NCBI GenBank assembly: GCA_034112085.1
Contig: JAWUWD010000041.1
Location: 1-17,471 of the forward strand
Source of the DNA: JAWUWD01 sp034112085
Lineage (GTDB): Bacteria; Bacteroidota; Bacteroidia; Cytophagales; Cyclobacteriaceae
DNA length: 17,471 nt
Direction: 5' to 3'
Shown here: positions 15,557-17,471 of the stretch, in pieces
Layout: every line of letters begins with the position of its first letter
Position numbering within the stretch: the first letter of the stretch is position 1
Program-made: the position numbers and the translations under genes
The notes under the pieces: model-generated
What the model was told of the DNA's origin: nothing
The model's database searches: none
The model's input: only the letters and a program-made list of their open reading frames with translations

Positions 15557-15859
15557 TTATATGTAAATATTGATCGAAGACTTATAAAAATAGATATCCC
15601 AAGCATCTATCTTATTGAGGCTAAGGGAGATTATATTAATGTAAAAACAGAAGAAAAGAATTATACGGTTCACTCTACATTAAAAAAAATTGAAGATAAA
15701 CTTCCAGAAAATTTATTTTTAAAAGTTCATCGATCTTACATAATTAATATTAAGAAAATTATTGATATAGAGGACAATAGCGTATTGATTAAAAGAGACG
15801 TTATTCCTGTGAGTCGCTCAAATAGACCAGAATTAATGAAGCGTCTTAATCTGCTCTAA
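15551..15859 (+). pseudogene. LytTR DNA-binding domain, 5'-truncated response-regulator remnant
   Basis: The frame reads NDLYVNIDRRLIKIDIPSIY, then LIEAKGDYINV, KVHRSYIINIKKI and IPVSRSNRPELMKRLNLL to TAA at 15857-15859. This is a complete LytTR domain (about 100 residues) with the hallmark HRSY and IPVSR motifs. LytTR proteins are normally response regulators with an N-terminal receiver domain of about 120 residues; here homology starts abruptly and no ATG, GTG or TTG start exists in frame before the domain, the frame closing upstream at TGA 15482-15484. It is therefore a remnant, with no partner histidine kinase in the window. G+C here is about 24 percent by hand count (43/180 in 15601-15780), far below the adjoining aminotransferase. 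Confidence 0.82.
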
Positions 15860-15922
15860 TTCCATTCGTCTGCATTTAATTTTAATCTAAGGTACTTAGA
15901 CTTCAACCAAGGGAAAAGAAAC

Positions 15923-15962
15923 TTTGTTTTAAAGAATAGGTTTTACATTTGTTACAACAAAT
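15923..15962 (+). promoter_or_regulatory. Promoter-like site overlapped by an inverted repeat
   Basis: TACATTTG at 15944-15951 matches the -7 consensus TAnnTTTG fully; a TTTG at 15923-15926 lies upstream, but with a 17-base rather than 19-base spacer. The dyad ATTTGTTacAACAAAT (15947-15962) overlaps the -7 element, where a bound protein would block or modulate transcription. What it would transcribe is unclear: the nearest plus-strand gene starts 380 bp downstream, so either a long leader or a small RNA. Confidence 0.35.
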
Positions 15963-16170
15963 ATAATAGTGTTATTTGTTTTATTAATAATAAATTAAAA
16001 GGCAGAGGCGTTTTCGCTCTTTACATTTTTAATATTCGTCCTAAGCCAATTGTATTGTAACTCCTAATTGATAACAACCAAATAAAATTTATTGTAAACT
16101 ATTATTCATAATTTATATTTGATACATCGTTAAAACCCTGTTCAATCAGTTTTGTTATGGGGTCTATAGG

Positions 16171-16188
16171 CAAAAGATTAATCTTTTG
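16171..16188. repeat. Perfect 18-bp palindrome upstream of the ice-binding gene
   Basis: CAAAAGATTAATCTTTTG is fully self-complementary and extends by a G-U and a G-C pair in RNA (GG before, TC after). T-rich sequence follows. It may be a dimeric regulator site or a weak AU-rich terminator hairpin; the low G+C of the stem argues against efficient termination. Confidence 0.45.
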
Positions 16189-16313
16189 TCTATTTTGATT
16201 TTAATACGGTTTGTAATTATAGTAAAAAATACCATTCGACGACAGTAAACTGTAAACCAACCCTTTACCCTTTACATCAATCTAAAATTTAAAAAAAAAG
16301 TTGAAACATAGTA

Positions 16314-16321
16314 TATTTTTG
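16314..16321 (+). promoter_or_regulatory. -7 element for the ice-binding protein gene
   Basis: TATTTTTG matches TAnnTTTG and ends 20 bases before ATG 16342. The ideal -33 position holds only A residues (AAA at 16292-16294), so this is either a weak promoter or one needing an activator. Confidence 0.42.
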
Positions 16322-16341
16322 TTGCATAAATAAAAGATATC

Positions 16342-17471
16342 ATGAAAAAATTACTACTATCATTTATTATTATCTGTTATAGTTTTACTGTAACAGGTCA
16401 AGGCGGAACGACACCAATAGATTTTAATTTTGGTACCGCAGCTGATTTTATACTGTTTACTGGATCTGGCGCAGTAGCCAATACTGGAATTTCTGACATT
16501 ACAGGTGATGTTGGGTCCCATGCAGGAGCAATTTCTGGTTTTGGATCTCCTTCAGTTTTTACAGGAACTATAGAAAATGCCAATAGCATTACTGCACAAG
16601 CCACTTTAGATTTAGCGGCGGCTTGCGTTCAACTTCAAAATATACCAGCAACTATAACAGATCATAGTACGATTTATGGAAATGTAAATGGGGAGACTAT
16701 TTATCCCGGAGTTTATTCTGCAGCAGCAGCAGTGTCAATCACTGGCACTCTTATATTAGATGCTCAGGGAGATCCTAATGCACAATTTATTTTTCAAATT
16801 ACAGGAGCTCTTAATTCAGTCGCAGGTGCTACAGTTGTTTTGGCTAATGGTGCATTATCTGATAATGTTTTTTGGATTGCTGTCGGAGCAGTTGCTTTGG
16901 GTGCAAACACCACAATGATTGGTACGGCAATAGCCTATCCTGGAGCAGTTTCTTTAGGAGCAGGTAGTGCTCTAGATGGAAGATTATATTCTACTATTGG
17001 AGCCATCGCAATTGATTCGACAATTGGAACAGTGCCTTTAGGTAATATATTTTATGACATTCCCTTTAACTGTGATTATAGCGCTTATTTATTCCAATAC
17101 AATGATGTATATGCAATTGACCTAGCTTCTGGAAACTCTTTTGAAATAGCAACTGATATTACTCCTGGAAATATAAATGCAGCAGGATATAATCCTGCTG
17201 ACGGGTATATTTGGGGATCATTATCTACTCCAGAAAAAACCATAGTCCGTATTGATAAAAACTTTAGAACAAGAACGTATTATATAGATGAATTACCAAT
17301 AACTCTTAAAGATGTAGGTGATGTGAGTTCAGACGGGATCTATTATCTTAAAGGGGATGGGACAACGTATTATAAAATTGACTTGGATCCAGCATCTGTG
17401 AACTATACACAACATCAGGCTACAAATGTCTTATCTCAAAACATAAGTATTGATGATTGGGCTTTTAATGC
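16342..17471 (+). CDS. Secreted ice-binding-like protein: DUF3494 plus DUF6923-like domain (3' end outside window)
   Basis: The frame is open from ATG 16342 to the window end (376 codons plus two bases, no stop). It begins with a signal peptide (1-20, MKKLLLSFIIICYSFTVTGQ). Residues about 30-233 are a DUF3494 ice-binding domain: AADFILFTGSGAVANTGISD, DITGDVGSHAGAISGF, GETIYPGVYSAAAAVSITGT, LILDAQGDPNAQFIFQ, NVFWIAVGAVALGANTTMIG and SALDGRLYS are its signature steps, forming a beta-solenoid that can bind ice. From about 240 (C244) the sequence YLFQYNDVYAIDLASGN... GYNPADGYIWGS... GDVSSDGIYYL resembles DUF6923, a propeller-like domain of Bacteroidota surface proteins. A type IX sorting domain is expected beyond the window but not seen. 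Probably works outside the cell in ice recrystallisation inhibition or ice adhesion. Single gene with a -7 element at 16314-16321. Confidence 0.88.
   Translation, partial: MKKLLLSFIIICYSFTVTGQGGTTPIDFNFGTAADFILFTGSGAVANTGISDITGDVGSHAGAISGFGSPSVFTGTIENANSITAQATLDLAAACVQLQNIPATITDHSTIYGNVNGETIYPGVYSAAAAVSITGTLILDAQGDPNAQFIFQITGALNSVAGATVVLANGALSDNVFWIAVGAVALGANTTMIGTAIAYPGAVSLGAGSALDGRLYSTIGAIAIDSTIGTVPLGNIFYDIPFNCDYSAYLFQYNDVYAIDLASGNSFEIATDITPGNINAAGYNPADGYIWGSLSTPEKTIVRIDKNFRTRTYYIDELPITLKDVGDVSSDGIYYLKGDGTTYYKIDLDPASVNYTQHQATNVLSQNISIDDWAFN

Larger units (their letters stand above)
15860..16341. other. 482-bp AT-rich non-coding region with several dyads
   Basis: I see no acceptable coding frame and no tRNA here. 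Contents are a promoter-like site with an overlapping dyad (15923-15962), a bulged hairpin AGAGGCG/CGCTCT (16004-16020) followed by a T-rich stretch that might end a transcript, an 18-bp palindrome (16171-16188), a tandem 7-mer GTAAACTGTAAACC (16245-16258) with another GTAAACT at 16094-16100, and the -7 element of the downstream gene (16314-16321). It serves as the leader/promoter region of the ice-binding gene and possibly the tail of the LytTR transcript. Confidence 0.6.

Noticed and set aside
16004..16030. Bulged hairpin AGAGGCG/CGCTCT as a definite terminator for the LytTR remnant
   Set aside because: Only six pairs with a bulged G and an interrupted T tract (TTTACATTTTT), about 145 bp after the stop; too weak to list as a terminator.
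15860..16341. tRNA, CRISPR or attachment site in the AT-rich gap beside the junction
   Set aside because: I found no cloverleaf pattern, no regularly spaced repeats and no direct repeats of a length that would mark an integration site; short repeats such as GTAAACT are within chance for this composition.
16398..16604. Minus-strand 68-codon frame inside the ice-binding gene
   Set aside because: The plus frame gives a signal peptide and an ordered DUF3494 domain; the minus frame is antisense noise.
14459..17471. Transposon as the cause of the MocR/LytTR break
   Set aside because: No transposase, no terminal inverted repeats and no target-site duplication are visible at or near 15545.

Overview
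The window looks like a chromosomal segment of a Bacteroidota bacterium, probably a marine or cold-habitat member near Cytophagales or Flavobacteriales. Evidence for the phylum is a type IX secretion sorting domain on a large secreted nuclease, a conserved cluster of plug-less outer-membrane barrel, SPOR protein, ExbB, ExbD and TonB, moderately AT-rich DNA, and promoters of the Bacteroidota form TTG-N19-TAnnTTTG. One promoter matches this exactly (1928-1957) and two more keep the exact 19-base spacer.

Region 1 (1-4936, plus strand) is an envelope cluster. It holds the tail of a probable TPR protein, a plug-less outer-membrane beta-barrel, a transmembrane SPOR-domain protein with its own promoter, and ExbB, ExbD and a TonB-type transducer. 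Together these could form a proton-driven trans-envelope machine, and the SPOR protein hints at action at the division site. Region 2 (4984-7373) is metabolic: methylglyoxal synthase (mgsA) on the minus strand, then folC and trmB on the plus strand.

Region 3 (7399-9922) is on the minus strand. lgt overlaps by ATGA a gene for a membrane-anchored J-domain/TPR protein, followed by a TerB-like protein. lgt and a plus-strand EamA transporter (10071-10922) diverge from a 150-bp region in which a promoter can be placed for each.

Region 4 (11178-14414) is a 1078-residue secreted endonuclease I-family protein with a chain of accessory domains, including an almost exact 83-residue duplication, ending in a type IX sorting domain and a strong hairpin terminator.

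Region 5 (14459-17471) is the most unusual part. A MocR-type aminotransferase gene (minus strand) and a LytTR response-regulator gene (plus strand) are both cut off at their 5' ends and meet head to head near position 15545. G+C falls from 29/60 to 14/60 between adjacent 60-base blocks exactly there. This is a deletion, a transfer boundary or an assembly chimera. To its right lie 482 bp of AT-rich non-coding DNA with several palindromes, then the first 376 codons of a secreted ice-binding protein (DUF3494) fused to a DUF6923-like domain, running off the window end.

I found no rRNA, tRNA, CRISPR array, insertion sequence or defence system. I cannot point to a complete, demonstrably new system. 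The best leads are the 15545 junction with its neighbouring ice-binding gene, the SPOR/Exb/TonB cluster, and the membrane J-domain protein coupled to lgt.
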